The translations under genes and the position numbers were made by a program. A model generated the notes under the pieces. That model ran no database searches and was not told the origin of the DNA. It worked only from the letters and a program-made list of their open reading frames with translations. A stretch of DNA of 64,000 nt, from assembly GCA_018292915.2 (NCBI GenBank), contig JACVVK020000198.1, positions 712,501 to 776,500 of the forward strand. The letters run 5' to 3'. The first letter of the stretch is position 1; each line of letters begins with the position of its first letter. Shown here in pieces: positions 1 through 10,972 of the stretch. The stretch is from Batillaria attramentaria (taxonomy: Eukaryota; Mollusca; Gastropoda; Batillariidae).

Positions 1-967
1 TTTGATCGCCGTGAAGTTTCATCATCTTCTCCATGTATTCTTTGCTTTGTTGAGTCTGAGCCTCAATTCTCCTCTCAAAGCTTTCGTCACTTTTTATCTT
101 CTCATTCTTTAAAAATTCCTCCTGTTCTTTGTGCTGTGATCGCTCCCTCTCAGCATCCTCTTTCATAGACATGACTCGTTCTTCATTCTTCTTTTCCAAC
201 CGTTCTCTTTCCTCTGTCATTGTGTTTACCGTATCGTCCAATTTTTTCTCCAGCATTTCCTTTACTTCTTCCTTGTTTTTGTCCATCCGCTGCTCTTTCG
301 CCTTCATATCTCTCTCTGTTCTTTCCCTCTCATCTTGCATGGCCTTTTCCTTGTCGCTCAATGTTTTATCCATCCTACTCCTCTCCTTGTCCATTTCTCC
401 TTTCAGGGTTTGAACTTGGCCTTCGTGCCGTTTTTCAATTTTATCTTTGTCATCTTTCATCATGTCCACTTGATGACTAAAGTTCTGCTCTAACCTGTTT
501 ACCTGTTCTTCGTGGCTTTCTTTTTCTCTCTGAAGTACAGCTTCGTTGTGCTCCTGAATTCTTTCCATTTGTTTTTCTTTGTCGTGAAGTACTTCCTTCA
601 TTGTCTCTTCCTGTCTTTCTCGCTCACGTTCCCTGTCTTCTTTCATCATCTCCATGTGTTTGTCGTGCCTTCTTTCCGCGTTTCTCCTTTCTTCAGCGTT
701 GCGCTCCTCTCTGGACGCCATTTCCTGCATGAGAGACTTATACTGTTGTTTCATATCTGCCTGACTTGCTAGGAAAGTCTCCATGGTTGATTTCATCCAT
801 TCTTGACTTTCCCCTTGGGCCCTCTGAGCTGCTTCTACTTGTCGTTTGAGATCCGCATAGCATTTCTCCATTATCTGTCTTCCTTCTCGCTCCCCTTTCG
901 CCGCTGCTTCCGCTTCAGCTCTTTTAACTTGTTCCCGAGCAGCTTGCTTTGCACTTTCGTTGCCCAT
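1..967 (-). CDS. CC1: coiled-coil protein, N-terminal 322 codons (3' end outside window)
   Basis: Reading the minus strand from an ATG at 967-965 gives an open frame to the window edge with no stop, so the gene is cut at its 3' end. The protein starts MGNESAKQAAREQ, then an Ala/Glu-rich stretch with Glu-Lys-Cys at residues 34-36, then an almost unbroken charged helix (Glu, Lys, Arg, Gln, Met) that reads as a long coiled coil. No membrane segment or enzymatic motif is visible. Gly2 with Ala6 fits the N-myristoylation pattern G-x-x-x-[STAGCN], so membrane anchoring is possible but only inferred. The minus strand has a strong acceptor (TTCTTTTCCAG) ending next to 1017, giving a 50-nt 5' UTR piece before the ATG. 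This matches the other four CC genes. The family is not recognised; coiled-coil database hits such as golgin or trichohyalin would be compositional. Confidence 0.72.
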   Translation of the reverse strand, partial: MGNESAKQAAREQVKRAEAEAAAKGEREGRQIMEKCYADLKRQVEAAQRAQGESQEWMKSTMETFLASQADMKQQYKSLMQEMASREERNAEERRNAERRHDKHMEMMKEDRERERERQEETMKEVLHDKEKQMERIQEHNEAVLQREKESHEEQVNRLEQNFSHQVDMMKDDKDKIEKRHEGQVQTLKGEMDKERSRMDKTLSDKEKAMQDERERTERDMKAKEQRMDKNKEEVKEMLEKKLDDTVNTMTEERERLEKKNEERVMSMKEDAERERSQHKEQEEFLKNEKIKSDESFERRIEAQTQQSKEYMEKMMKLHGDQ

Positions 968-1191
968 TTTGACAGAAGCGCACAGGAAACCAACGGTTTT
1001 GACCCTCGTCTGTGAATCTGGAAAAGAAGTCAAGTTCGACCTCTGCAGTTCTCGATTTGTCTTTTTTGTTTTAATACCAGTTTTTGATGTTTTCTTACTG
1101 TCTGTCTGTAACAAATTGTTAATATCGGGGTTTCTGATAGGCTGGTAAAGACGCGAAGCTGGAAAACCTGCTGCACATTGTATGAGGATTG

Positions 1192-1198
<7 letters not shown>

Positions 1199-1226
<28 letters not shown>
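1199..1226. repeat. (TC)n microsatellite
   Basis: A run of TC dinucleotides. The open frames across it are repeat translations and not genes. Confidence 0.95.
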
Positions 1227-1230
<4 letters not shown>

Positions 1231-1336
1231 AATCAAAATGATGCAGTGTCCAACACGGTGTAAAGTGAAATGTGTCAATGAGGCTGGGTTGTGTAACTGG
1301 CCCGTTAGGGGTTGCAAATGTATATCGGTCATTTGC

Positions 1337-1364
1337 GGGGGGGGGGGGGGGGGGGGGGGGGGGG
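1337..1364. repeat. poly(G) tract, about 28 G
   Basis: An uninterrupted G homopolymer. Tracts of this length are prone to sequencing length error and could form G-quadruplex. Confidence 0.95.
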
Positions 1365-2069
1365 TGTTAGTGTACTCCAGTCGACCACTAGGACAGGCTA
1401 TAGTATACTCGCTGCGCGGGAGGGGGTGCAAATATATTCTGACATTCGGACTAGTCAACTTTTGCAATATTCCCGCGCTATGGCCAGCGAATGACGCGTT
1501 TCCGGCAAATCAAAGACGAAGCAGATGAAGCAGGTTTCGCCGGTATAGCCAGGTAGTTGCGCAAACGAATACACAATTCTTCGAGGTCGACTGACTGGGC
1601 AAGGCGTTGAAACACTGCGCACCGTTCTCCTGCTAACTATTCGCCGCCGCCATTCACGATTGCCAAGTTCGAATGTCGCACACGTGCACTAGCTGAGTGA
1701 TCGAAAATGAAAGGTCAGACTTACAGCGGACATATAAACTAAACGCATATAAATTCCAACCATGTTATAGCGATATTCCGTCTAAAATGAGTCGCATAAA
1801 CTAATGTCGTGATAGAAAGTCGGCGGCAACGTGACTTCACGTCGTGAGAAATGTGAGGGCAGATTTTCATACTCCTCTACGGTTAAATTTTGAGGAACCC
1901 TCTCTCTTTTTGCAGAGTGGAAGCCTTGATGCTGAAAAAAAAACCCTCCCCAAGCACGCATAATCACAATTCAATCTGAATCTTGTAACGAGTAGACGTT
2001 GACGTCCTATTTGAAAGTACAATTTCCATTCTCATAAAACAGCAAGTCAGTCACCTTCTAAGTACGCGA

Positions 2070-2079
2070 GCGCGCGCGC

Positions 2080-2138
<59 letters not shown>

Positions 2139-2157
2139 TGTCTGTCTGTCTGTCTGT
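2070..2157. repeat. compound (CG)n(TG)n(TCTG)n microsatellite
   Basis: Alternating CG passes into about 28 TG units and then TCTG units. Alternating purine-pyrimidine DNA of this type can adopt Z-form. Confidence 0.95.
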
Positions 2158-2215
2158 GTTGTGTGAGTGTTGTTGTTTTACATGTTTTGCTGTTATTGTT
2201 ATGTTGTTATCATTT

Positions 2216-2410
2216 AATTTTGATTTGGGGGGAGGGGGTGTTTTGGGTTTGTTGTTTTTATTGTTGTTAATGTTTTGGGGATTGTTGATTTTTTTTTTTT
2301 TTTTTTTTTGGGGGGGGGGGGTGGGGGAGGGTGTGCTTTGTTTTTGCTTTGTTGTTGTTGTCGTTGTTTATTTGTTTGTTTTGTTGTTGTTGTTGTTGTT
2401 TTTGTAGTTC
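2216..2410. repeat. T/G low-complexity tract with T-run to G-run junction and (TTG)n
   Basis: A T run of about 21 bases is followed directly by a G run at about 2289-2321. TTG triplets follow to about 2403. The open frames here are artefacts of low complexity. Confidence 0.9.
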
Positions 2411-3072
2411 TTAGTTTATCATTACTATTAGTACACTCGAACACGTTTAATTCGAATTCGCGGGGAAAATTGATTTCTGTGGAACTTATCGAATGTCCCT
2501 AATGCGAGTACCGTGCACTTCCTATCTTTCCATGTAATCATTGTACACAATTTGGCAAAAAGACAGAAACAAGGCGGTTTGCTGTTAAATGAGGTAAATA
2601 TCTATACGTTTAGGCATTCCCTATACCAACAAAAAGCACTTCGTGGCTATAATTAGTGAAACGACGATACTTGGTATTAATGAAAACTTCTTTTTTTTAG
2701 AAGCGGGAAAAATGCTTTCACGAAAAATCGTAAATTGATTCCTTCACTAAATATTACAATCAAGCATGTATCACACCCACTCATAGTAACAATTATCTGA
2801 ATGCATGCTCATTTTGTCGAGATATTAGGGATTAATATGTAGCCCAAAAATTCTTTTCTGATGACAAAACAATTTAATTGTTTTTGATCAGGTCTTTGAC
2901 CGGTAGTGTTTAATTTCTCCATCTGGAATCCGTTGACTCCCCAAGGAAATGCTGTGAAATCACCCATATTCTGATGCAGTCTGTTATTGAAATGAAATCT
3001 GTGTCCTTTTACTCTTCTTTCCAGCATGTCTGTTCCTCGTATTCCAGTGCTTAGCTTTCTCTACATGTAATC
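2411..3072. other. intergenic, downstream of CC2
   Basis: AT-rich single-copy-looking DNA between CC1 and the 3' end of CC2. I see no recognisable gene, repeat or RNA. It should contain the CC2 3' UTR, but no clear polyadenylation signal was identified. Confidence 0.5.
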
Positions 3073-4443
3073 CTACTGTGGAGGAAATCCGTGGGTATAA
3101 CTCCCTTCCGACGTGAACTCCTGATTCCGCTGTTGTGCCGCACTCAACGCTTCCCGGGCAAACTGATCACGCCGCTCAAGCATTTGCTCCCCTGCCTGAA
3201 TCACGCTTTCCTGTCTTCTCTGCATCATACGCTTTTCTTCTTCCATATCCTCTCTCAGGAACTGGATCTGCCCTTTGTAATGTCTGTGTATGTTGTCGAT
3301 TTCTGCAGTCAGTGCCTGAATTTGTCTCTTATGTTTCATTTCTAAGGCTTCCGTCTCTTCTTTTTTCTGCTGGCTAATTCTTTGCATATCATTGTTGCGC
3401 ATAATTTGCAGTCGCTCCAGTTCATCTCTTAACGACTGGATTTGGTCGTCTGTGTCATTTCTTTGCATACGATTTTGCTGTCTCTCAAAATTTTCTCTCA
3501 TGTTTCGCAGTTCAGCGACGTGTTCTGCTTTCATTCTCTCCATCTTATCTGCCATTTTTGTGAGTTCACCGCTATGTGAGATATGCAGTTTTTCGTTGTC
3601 ATTTTTGTTTTGGTCTTTTAACATCGTAATTTCCTTATCAAACTCCCTTTGGCGTGTTTCTTTTTCTTGTTGTAGCGACTGTATTATCCCCTGGAGAGTT
3701 GTTACTTCCGACTTCTCCTTTTCAAGTTCTTCTACAGCAATCTGCAGTTTTTGCTGACCGCTTTTCTCTGTCTCCTCCAGGTCTTTCTTTAACGACTGTA
3801 TCGTTCTTTCATGGTCTTCATGAAGTTTCTTAATCTGGGCATTGTTTTTTGCCTTCGTGTCTTCGATATCCTTGGTGTAGCTTTTCTGTAACCATTTAAC
3901 TTCGTCTGCGTGTGACCGACGTTGTTCCTCAGTCCCTCTTTGTGCTTTTTGTATTTCAGCCTGTAGTTCCCGCTTCTCCTGTTTTAACTTTTGTTCCTCG
4001 CGGTCATGATCTTCTTCCAGTCTTCTCCTCTCGCATGTGTGACGTCTTGCCTCATCATCCAAGCGCTGTTCTAAATTTTCAATCCTCTGCTTAGCTACTG
4101 CCAGATCTTTTTCTAAAAAGGAAGCCTGTTTCTGCAAATTTTCCTTTTCCTGGTACAGGTTTCTATTTTTTTGTTTTTCGTCTTGAAGGACAGTTTCAAG
4201 GTTTCCGCACTTTTCATCTAATCTATGATTCTCTCCTTTGGAAGCCTCAATAGCCCTTGTCGCACGAGCCAGGTCATCTTTCAGCTGAGTGATATCCTTT
4301 TCCCTTTTAAAAATATTCAAAGAGTACCCAGTGGACCCAGAAGACCTGCTGAGTTCATCGTGCTGCTGTTGAGCCCTGTATGCCTCCCAATGTTCCTCAG
4401 CACTCAACCCAGTATCATCCGTTTGGTTATAGGAATGACTCAT
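3073..4443 (-). CDS. CC2: coiled-coil protein, 456 aa
   Basis: Single uninterrupted minus-strand frame. Residues 1-50 form a non-helical head rich in Ser, Thr and Gln; residues about 51-440 are a continuous charged heptad-type helix; the tail ends THGFPPQ. No signal peptide or membrane segment. Residues 385-433, starting IHRHYKGQIQFLRED, align without gaps to CC4 residues 272-320 with 21 of 49 identities, and both contain the R-D signature (MLERRD here, R-D at 425-426). A clear acceptor (TTCCTTTTTTCAG) abuts position 4507, leaving a 64-nt 5' UTR before the ATG; this supports the chosen start and a 5' UTR intron. Likely a filamentous or scaffold protein by composition, but the function is unknown. 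The plus-strand frames opposite it are shadows. Confidence 0.8.
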   Translation of the reverse strand: MSHSYNQTDDTGLSAEEHWEAYRAQQQHDELSRSSGSTGYSLNIFKREKDITQLKDDLARATRAIEASKGENHRLDEKCGNLETVLQDEKQKNRNLYQEKENLQKQASFLEKDLAVAKQRIENLEQRLDDEARRHTCERRRLEEDHDREEQKLKQEKRELQAEIQKAQRGTEEQRRSHADEVKWLQKSYTKDIEDTKAKNNAQIKKLHEDHERTIQSLKKDLEETEKSGQQKLQIAVEELEKEKSEVTTLQGIIQSLQQEKETRQREFDKEITMLKDQNKNDNEKLHISHSGELTKMADKMERMKAEHVAELRNMRENFERQQNRMQRNDTDDQIQSLRDELERLQIMRNNDMQRISQQKKEETEALEMKHKRQIQALTAEIDNIHRHYKGQIQFLREDMEEEKRMMQRRQESVIQAGEQMLERRDQFAREALSAAQQRNQEFTSEGSYTHGFPPQ

Positions 4444-4750
4444 TTTGTGTTAATGATTTTTTTCTTGAGGTGTTTGTGAATCCTCACAAAAAAATGTGTC
4501 CAAGCTCCTGAAAAAAGGAAATTAAAATTAAGGATACCCACTGGGTTTCCTGTTAGAATCATAAATGTGGGGAAAAGATAATATTTTATAACAGAAGAAA
4601 TATTGGGCTTGTGTGGGTGGATTAAACTTTGCACAGCATACCAGTAAACATTAGTTAGTCGAAGTCACTGGCGGTGTCGTACTTTGCTGTCTTAATTGCT
4701 TCACATTCAGCATATAGCTTTAATGCAAATAGATTTTTGTTCGTATGTAA

Positions 4751-4754
<4 letters not shown>

Positions 4755-4823
<69 letters not shown>
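4755..4823. repeat. (CA)n microsatellite
   Basis: About 34 CA units lying between the CC2 5' side and the left arm of the foldback element. Confidence 0.95.
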
Positions 4824-4825
<2 letters not shown>

Positions 4826-5442
4826 CCTAGATCTAGGTAGCGCTCTCAGCTTTTACTTACTTAACCTACTTTCAAACTGACCTGATTGCGTGCATGTTTT
4901 CGGCTTTAGCGACGCCTTTGTTCCTATTCTAGAGAGAGAGAGAGAGAGAGATTTGATGCAGGCCTGAATTTCTTTCAGATACAAGCTGAAAGATTTAAGC
5001 TCCCAACAAAAAACTTTTTGAAGTGTGAAAAAAGTCACAGAGTCGACCGTGTAAGCACAATCAATCAAACAGCGACAAAACCGTGCCGAAAACTGCCCCC
5101 GCTTCCTGTCGGGTTCCGTCCACGCGACCGAGCATGCCCCCGTGCAACCCGGCTCATTATGTGACCACGCCGCGGATACGACAGTTTAGCTCTTAAAAGC
5201 CCATGCAAAAATCGCGTTTTGACTTGAAATTTTCGTATCACTAGGAGCCACTCCAAGCCACTGTTATGCCATCTGCAGCAGTCTCGGGCCTAAGCCTTGT
5301 GTAATAGTGGCTTGAAGTGGCTGCTTACTGGTGTGCAGTGGCTGTTTCTTTTTAACCAGTCATATCATATAGTGGGCAGGGGGTGATCGGGCTTGGCTCG
5401 GAGTTAGAGTGAGCGATGTCGGACTTGGCGCAAGCTATGCTA

Positions 5443-5814
5443 CTACCGGTAAGTACACGTATTTGAAAGCAGTTTTGTTTCTTGCGTAAACATTTTAGCT
5501 CGAGCTTGCAGGACCAAAAGTAAAACATCAACTTGGAGATGTTGCCGAAAAAACGCGCTTGGCAAATCCGAGTGCCCGCGTGCTCTTCATTTCTCACAGA
5601 TCTCCTCAAATTTCAACAACAACAACAACAACACGGTCACTGCAGACAGTACTGACTCGGTCACGGCTGCTGCCATGACCACTGCACGGACGGATGAACA
5701 TTGCGCGTTTTATCGGCAACATCTCCAAAGTTTACTTTTCGTTCTGCAAGCTCGAGCTGAAATGTTTACGCAAGAAACAAAACTGCTTTCAAATACGTGT
5801 ACCTACCGGTAGTA
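5443..5814. repeat. inner inverted repeat of the foldback element
   Basis: Arms 5443-5570 and 5700-5814 share CAAGAAACAAAACTGC in inverted orientation over about 115-125 bp, with a short spacer carrying CAACAA triplets. Confidence 0.85.
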
Positions 5815-7066
5815 CACTGCTAAAAAAAAGTCAAGGACCACTTCAAAAAACATGAACAACTTACCAAACAATCATTGAAATTTTCTGAAATTTTCACAAA
5901 ATGTAGCTTGAACACATGGCTTTCACATCCTCAAAATTAACAGAATTTCGTCCATGGACTGTAGAGAACCCATTGTTCAATGACGACTGGGTGGAATTAT
6001 TTTTTTTTAATTCACATGACACTCAATGCAAGGGAAGTCACTGACAAAAATGTATCAAGTGGTGTCTCCAAGACAGGCAATTAATTCACTGCAGTGACGT
6101 GTGCCCTGCCACTCCAGATGCAGCAGCAACACCAGCTGTTACAGACGTCCCTTATAAAGTCTTTTCTTTGGCACAATCATCTCAAGACCTTCATACGGTC
6201 GTTGTGAGATTCAGACTGAAGCCGGAATCGTCAGTGAACATTTCCTGTCAACCTCTGCTGCCTGGACCACCAAACACGAGGTTTTCACCAGGTGAGTCGA
6301 GCGGCCGCGTCAATCTTCAGTGCACCACAGGGTGGCGCAACTTGAGCTGGACGTGGTGTAAACGGTTCCAAAGGTCTGACTGGCTATGCTGGCGTTGGTG
6401 ACCACCAAGGCTGCCTGCTGGAGTGGTTTTCCGTGGTTACGCTTGTTCTCTGAGCTTGGCGGGAAATGACAAAATCTTCCCTGTCTGTAGTCGTTTTTGT
6501 TTTTTTTGGTTTTTTTTTTTTTGGCCAATACGGTATGGTGGCTCCTTGACACTTTCGGTTGCCAGGAAAGGCCGTCGTGGCCTAATTATGTCTTATTTGG
6601 ACACAACCAGTCCCCAAGCATCTTCATGGACCGTCACGACATCGTGACGCCACACAAACGCTCACCCTTTATCTGCACGATTTACGACTCGGCTGACAGA
6701 CATCATGTTGCCATGCCATATTGGGGAACCATGCCAGCTTGCAAAGGGAAACAGATGAGTAAAAACCAAAGCCAAACATTCATTCTTCCACATCCATGTC
6801 AGCATTGTGTTAAAAACATGCTTTTGCGCGTTTGCTGATGAGTTAATTTTGATTGAATTCTAGGCAGTTTGCTGAATAATTAAGCATCCGTCCTGATGTA
6901 CCGGAAGTGGATGTGCAAGATTTTTTGCTTTCACAGCATCATCTGACTTTTTGTGAACACAGTTGAGGAGTTTGGTTCATCTGTGTTAACACTTTTTTAA
7001 AATGACCATTTAAAAACAGCATGTAGAATTGAAGGTGGTCCTTGTCTTTTCTTTTTTTTTGCAGTG
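5815..7066. mobile_element. Tc1/mariner-type element, decayed or non-autonomous
   Basis: The ends are inverted: CACTGCTAAAAAAAAGTC on the left and a tract ending TTTTTTTGCAGTG on the right, each followed inward by GGACCAC or GGTGGTCC. A TA stands just left of the element, and the right flank reads CA where the undisturbed arm has TA, consistent with a TA target duplication that has mutated. The interior (about 1.25 kb) has only short frames, including 6099-6401, and I cannot identify transposase motifs in it. The superfamily call rests on ends and target site only. Confidence 0.6.
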
Positions 7067-7310
7067 CAGCATAGCTTGCGCCATATCAGTTGCACGGGAA
7101 TGTGCACAGTAGCGCGGACGAAGCCCGGCAGGAAGTGGGGGCAGTTTTTCGGCACGGTTTTGTCGCTACACTGTGTGAACTCTGTAACTGTGACAGAGTT
7201 GACTGTGCTTGCACGGTCGACTCTGTAATTGTTTTCCCACTTCGGAAAGCTTTTTGTGGGGAGCTTAAATCTTTAAGACTGGTTTGCCTGAAATGTGTCC
7301 GCTATCACGA

Positions 7311-8553
7311 CAGGAAGAATAGAAAAATGCTAATCGCTTTTCTTCTGATTGTGTTTTTTCTCTGCGATTCGATAATTGTTCGTGCACAACAGCGCACATC
7401 TTCTACCAGTTACCACGCTAGAATCTTTCTGGATATACTGCCGTTTTACATGAATTACTTTTTCTTCACAGATGTTGATTGTTTTACTAATAGTAATTAT
7501 CCTCTTCAGTCGTTAACGAGCCAAAGTAATTTCTCCCTGTTGGTTAGTGACACTAACGCGAAAAAAAATCAGCCTAGGTTTCTCTTCAATCGACGATTTG
7601 TATGGGCAAGGCATTTGTAAATATTTGATCATTATTTCTCTCCTGGTGTATGACACTGATTCGTGAAGTGGCAGCAAAACAAAAAAAAATGATGCGCAAA
7701 TAGGTGGATTATTTCAATAAATCATAAAGCTGCCACCTGAAGGCACACTCAGAGGTGGCGAACTGCGGTCTCTGAGTAGATGCGAATTTAAGTCCGATGG
7801 AAGCAAAAACTTTGGGTATTACACCCTGATGGATGCTTGGTGTTCTTTTTTATTTCTAGAGCACCACTGACCAAACACAGCTTGCTGATTAGTCTTATGT
7901 CATCATCCCAGCTTCCTGGACCTGAAAAGCCTAGATTTCTAGCACAGAACCAAAGGATATGCAACGCATATACCAGGTCCTAATATCCATCACGATACTT
8001 CCAAATAAACTATTGTCTTCGATTTGTGCTGTCCAATTTAAGCGCCACAGCGCATCAGTTGCATCGGCTGACTCAGTTTCGAAGCAGCTGGATTTCTGCA
8101 GTTCGTATCCGCGAAAAGACCATTTTTTTCCGAACTGCCTGTATTCTGTGGCAAATAATTGTTTCAGTCTTAATGTGTGTCTCGGGCTTCTCCTCATGGG
8201 TGTGATTGACTCCCTTAGCCTTTCTCAAGTGTTGGATTTTGCAGACATTCAACTTTTCAGTGCACCGTGTTCTCCGTGCGTAACAATGCAGTATCGTCAC
8301 AGACTTTTGACAGTCAATGATCATCTAAGACCTAGGTCACTCGTGATCATTGGAACCTTTTCATCTGATTGAGGGATAAGCTACTCCTTCGCAAACTGTG
8401 CTCCAAATTTTCAGTCGTCTAGAGGAATGAAGTGCAGGTTGCACAGAGACATACTGTGTGATATATTCTATCCTTGGCTTTGTTGCTGTTTCTCCATCCG
8501 TAATATTGCCATTGTGTATTTGATATTTGATAGTGTAGGTTGGCTTCTTCGGG
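7311..8553. other. intergenic, no recognised feature
   Basis: The frame at 7327-7620 begins with a hydrophobic stretch that resembles a signal peptide, but it continues a frame running out of the foldback arm and has no splice or family support. The frame at 7959-8372 is likewise unsupported. No other feature seen. Confidence 0.4.
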
Positions 8554-8554
8554 T

Positions 8555-8632
<78 letters not shown>
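8554..8632. repeat. (TC)n(CA)n microsatellite
   Basis: A short TC run is joined to about 31 CA units. Confidence 0.95.
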
Positions 8633-8635
<3 letters not shown>

Positions 8636-8706
8636 CAAACCATTCATGTCATACTGCGTTGACAAGTGTAATTGACAAATCGCTATCTGCAGTAAATAAA
8701 ACCTAA

Positions 8707-9405
8707 TGTCTGGCACTGTTTTCCTAGATCTACGTAGGGCCTTTGACTTGGTGGATCACGGTATTCTTTTGGAAAAAAACTTGAAGTCTGTCAAATAGAA
8801 AAAGTGCACTCTCGTTCTTCCGCTCATATCTACAGGATAAAAAGCAAAGTGCCTTGTGTAAATGCCTTGTGTAAAACTCTTTCGAAAAACGTATATTTAC
8901 TTTCTCAGCTCAGGCATGTAACTGATATCCATAGCCGAAAGCTGTTTCTTAACTCACATATAACCTCGCGTGTTAGTTATGCCTCCACTGTTTGGGACGG
9001 GTGCAGCGATGTCCATATGGCCGCTGTACAAGAGAGCTGTTAAGATGGTTCTTCCAGAACCTCATCCGACCAGCGAAAAATTAAAAAAAAAAAAAAAACT
9101 TCTTCTTAGCCTTGAATGCCAGCTTACTTTCAATAAGTGTGTATTCATACATGAAATCTTCAACGAGACAATGCCACCATATCTAGAAACCCTTTTCAAT
9201 TCGAATCAGCCGCATGAGAGGAACTCCAGGAATGGCATCCTGCGTTTACCATCACCTCGTATTGATTTATTCAAAACAAGCCTTTCCTTCGCAGGAGCAT
9301 TACAGCATTACAGTGGAATTCCCTACCTTCACACCTGAAACAAAAGATATCTACTTCTGCGTTTAAGCGTACTCTAAAACAGTACCTGACGGACCGCATG
9401 TAATG
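8707..9405 (+). pseudogene. LINE reverse-transcriptase fossil (CR1/Jockey-like group)
   Basis: At 8722-8800 the frame reads FLDLRRAFDLVDHGILLEK, the conserved RT core segment that follows the first catalytic Asp in non-LTR retrotransposons. Further on, across stops and frame changes, it reads YASTVWDGCSD and then a C-terminal region with HERNSRNG, LRLPSPRIDLFKTSLSFAG and a final tail near 9339, typical of the end of CR1/Jockey-like RT domains. Several stops and an A-run interrupt it, and the central YxDD region is missing, so it is a dead, internally deleted copy. The exact clade cannot be decided by eye. Confidence 0.75.
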
Positions 9406-9566
9406 TACATCACGCGGCACCCTGACATTTTAACTTTCCAATGCCATTTCATTATATGATTTGTGTTTCCAAAGGTGGCACGTATATTGTACATCCTATG
9501 TAGGTTGTGCTGCCTGTAGTTTATTGTTTTACTTTACCTTTTCGTTTGTATACGCCATCTTGTACT

Positions 9567-9567
<1 letters not shown>

Positions 9568-9642
<75 letters not shown>

Positions 9643-9666
9643 GTGTTTGTGTGCGCACACACACAC
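9568..9666. repeat. (TG)n microsatellite with inverted (CA)n flank
   Basis: About 36 TG units followed after a short gap by CA units, so the flanks can pair. Confidence 0.92.
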
Positions 9667-9729
9667 ATGTATATCGATTTGTCTTTTTGCTGAGAAGCTC
9701 AGTGAAATGCAAGCACTGAAAAAATACGA

Positions 9730-10860
9730 AAAAGTGTCGTTTAAGTAATAATTATGCCTTTTCTAACTTCTTCACTTCTCTTATCGCATTTTCAGAGGCA
9801 ACTTAACAGGCAGGTGCTGCATACAATTCTATCTTGTTAACGTTTGGACAAACACTCAAGTCCATTGGTTGTACTCTAGGTGACAGTGAACAGGTCAGAA
9901 TTGTGTTGGACAATTTTTTTCGGTTTGGTGTATATCAGAGTGTCTAAGAGTTAAAGTTTCCGCTGCTTCTTCCAAAGTTAAAAGCAAATATTGTTAGATG
10001 AAAGAGGATATGTCGGGGCGTTGATTTTGAAGGGAATGACACTAGTAGGGGTGTCACCGTCTGTAGAGCAGCTGTTTGAAGAATCGGAATAGTTTTATGT
10101 CATGGGAAAAGAACACGATATCTGGCACAAACTTTGTACCTAGTCTACTTGATGTCACATGATCGTCCAATACGTATGACTGAAAAGCGGACTTCCGTTT
10201 CATAATATCAAACTTGATTTCAGTGTTATCCGGTTCGTGAACCAGCACAGCTTTTGCTTTGCTGAGAGTGTATTAGTCGAATAGCAAGCGTTGTGGGTGC
10301 ATGTGCTCCACGTTACCAGGGCGAAGTTTTATACCGAACACACAGTACGACTGTATGTCTCTACGTGAAGACGAAAAGGCCATGACATCAAGACTTTCAT
10401 TGGTAATTCAGGTAACTGTACATTCTGCACTGAGGTATACACGCTCTAGGGTAAGGGAGGGGAGGGAAGGGAAGGGGGCACAGATACAAACGCCTGTCTC
10501 TGACTCGGAAAACAGTCAGTATATGACTGCTGAAAACGATGTTCACATACGGAAAAAAACTGTTAGAAAGCAACTGCACCTTGTGTCCACACTGTACCAG
10601 ATGGTACCAAACTATCTTGGTCTTTCACCTCGTGCCCACAATGGCGTCATTCTAGTTTTTGATAGCTTCCACTGGTTTGTGCATCGTGTATTTGTGAAAT
10701 TGAAACTGTGTAATGAAAACAGTCCTGACTTAGAAAGAAAACTTCCCGCGAAATGCTGAACAAAGGCAAGACTATTTCGCCAGAAATGGTGCCTCTGGCC
10801 TAGCTGACTGACTGACCCCGATAATCAGCTTATTCTGTAAAAGGCGCGGACAGGTCATTC
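9730..10860. other. intergenic, no recognised feature
   Basis: Includes an unsupported plus-strand open frame of 152 codons at 10301-10759 with no visible domain, no splice evidence and no family resemblance. Nothing else is seen. Confidence 0.4.
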
Positions 10861-10864
10861 GTCG

Positions 10865-10972
10865 GGGGGGGGGGGTGTTGGAGGGGGGGAGGAGTGTGGT
10901 GTGTGTGTGGGGGGGGGGGGGGGGGGGCTGGGTGTATCTGTGTGTGTGTGTGTTTGGGGGGGGGGGAGGGGA
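10865..10972. repeat. G-rich/GT tract
   Basis: Several G runs of 8-18 bases are separated by GT repeats. This is potential quadruplex DNA, and open frames across it are artefacts. Confidence 0.9.

Larger units (their letters stand above)
4960..7310. mobile_element. large foldback (inverted-repeat) element
   Basis: The left arm (about 4960-5151 and 5426-5570) is the inverted copy of the right arm (5700-5814 and 7067-7310). Shared pieces include CGGCACGGTTTTGTCG at the outer part and CGCAAGCTATGCT at the inner part. The left arm carries about 275 bp (5152-5425) with no partner on the right. The spacer is about 130 bp. The right arm is split by a Tc1-type element at 5815-7066, and removing it restores arm symmetry. 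No transposase frame is recognisable, so the element is probably non-autonomous. Outer limits are approximate. Confidence 0.72.

Noticed and set aside
2082..2407. Long Cys/Val open frames over TG repeats (also at 8419-8716, 9461-9748, 49350-49592, 52546-52779, 53394-53597)
   Set aside because: They are translations of dinucleotide repeats on either strand and carry no domain or splice evidence.
3091..4479. Plus-strand open frames opposite CC2, and similar ones opposite CC1, CC3, CC4 and CC5
   Set aside because: Ser/Phe/Leu-rich antisense shadows of Glu/Lys-rich coiled-coil codons.
7090..7620. Possible secreted peptide with a hydrophobic leader at residue 80 of the frame
   Set aside because: The frame begins inside a foldback arm, has no splice or family support and lies in AT-rich DNA where hydrophobic runs are common.
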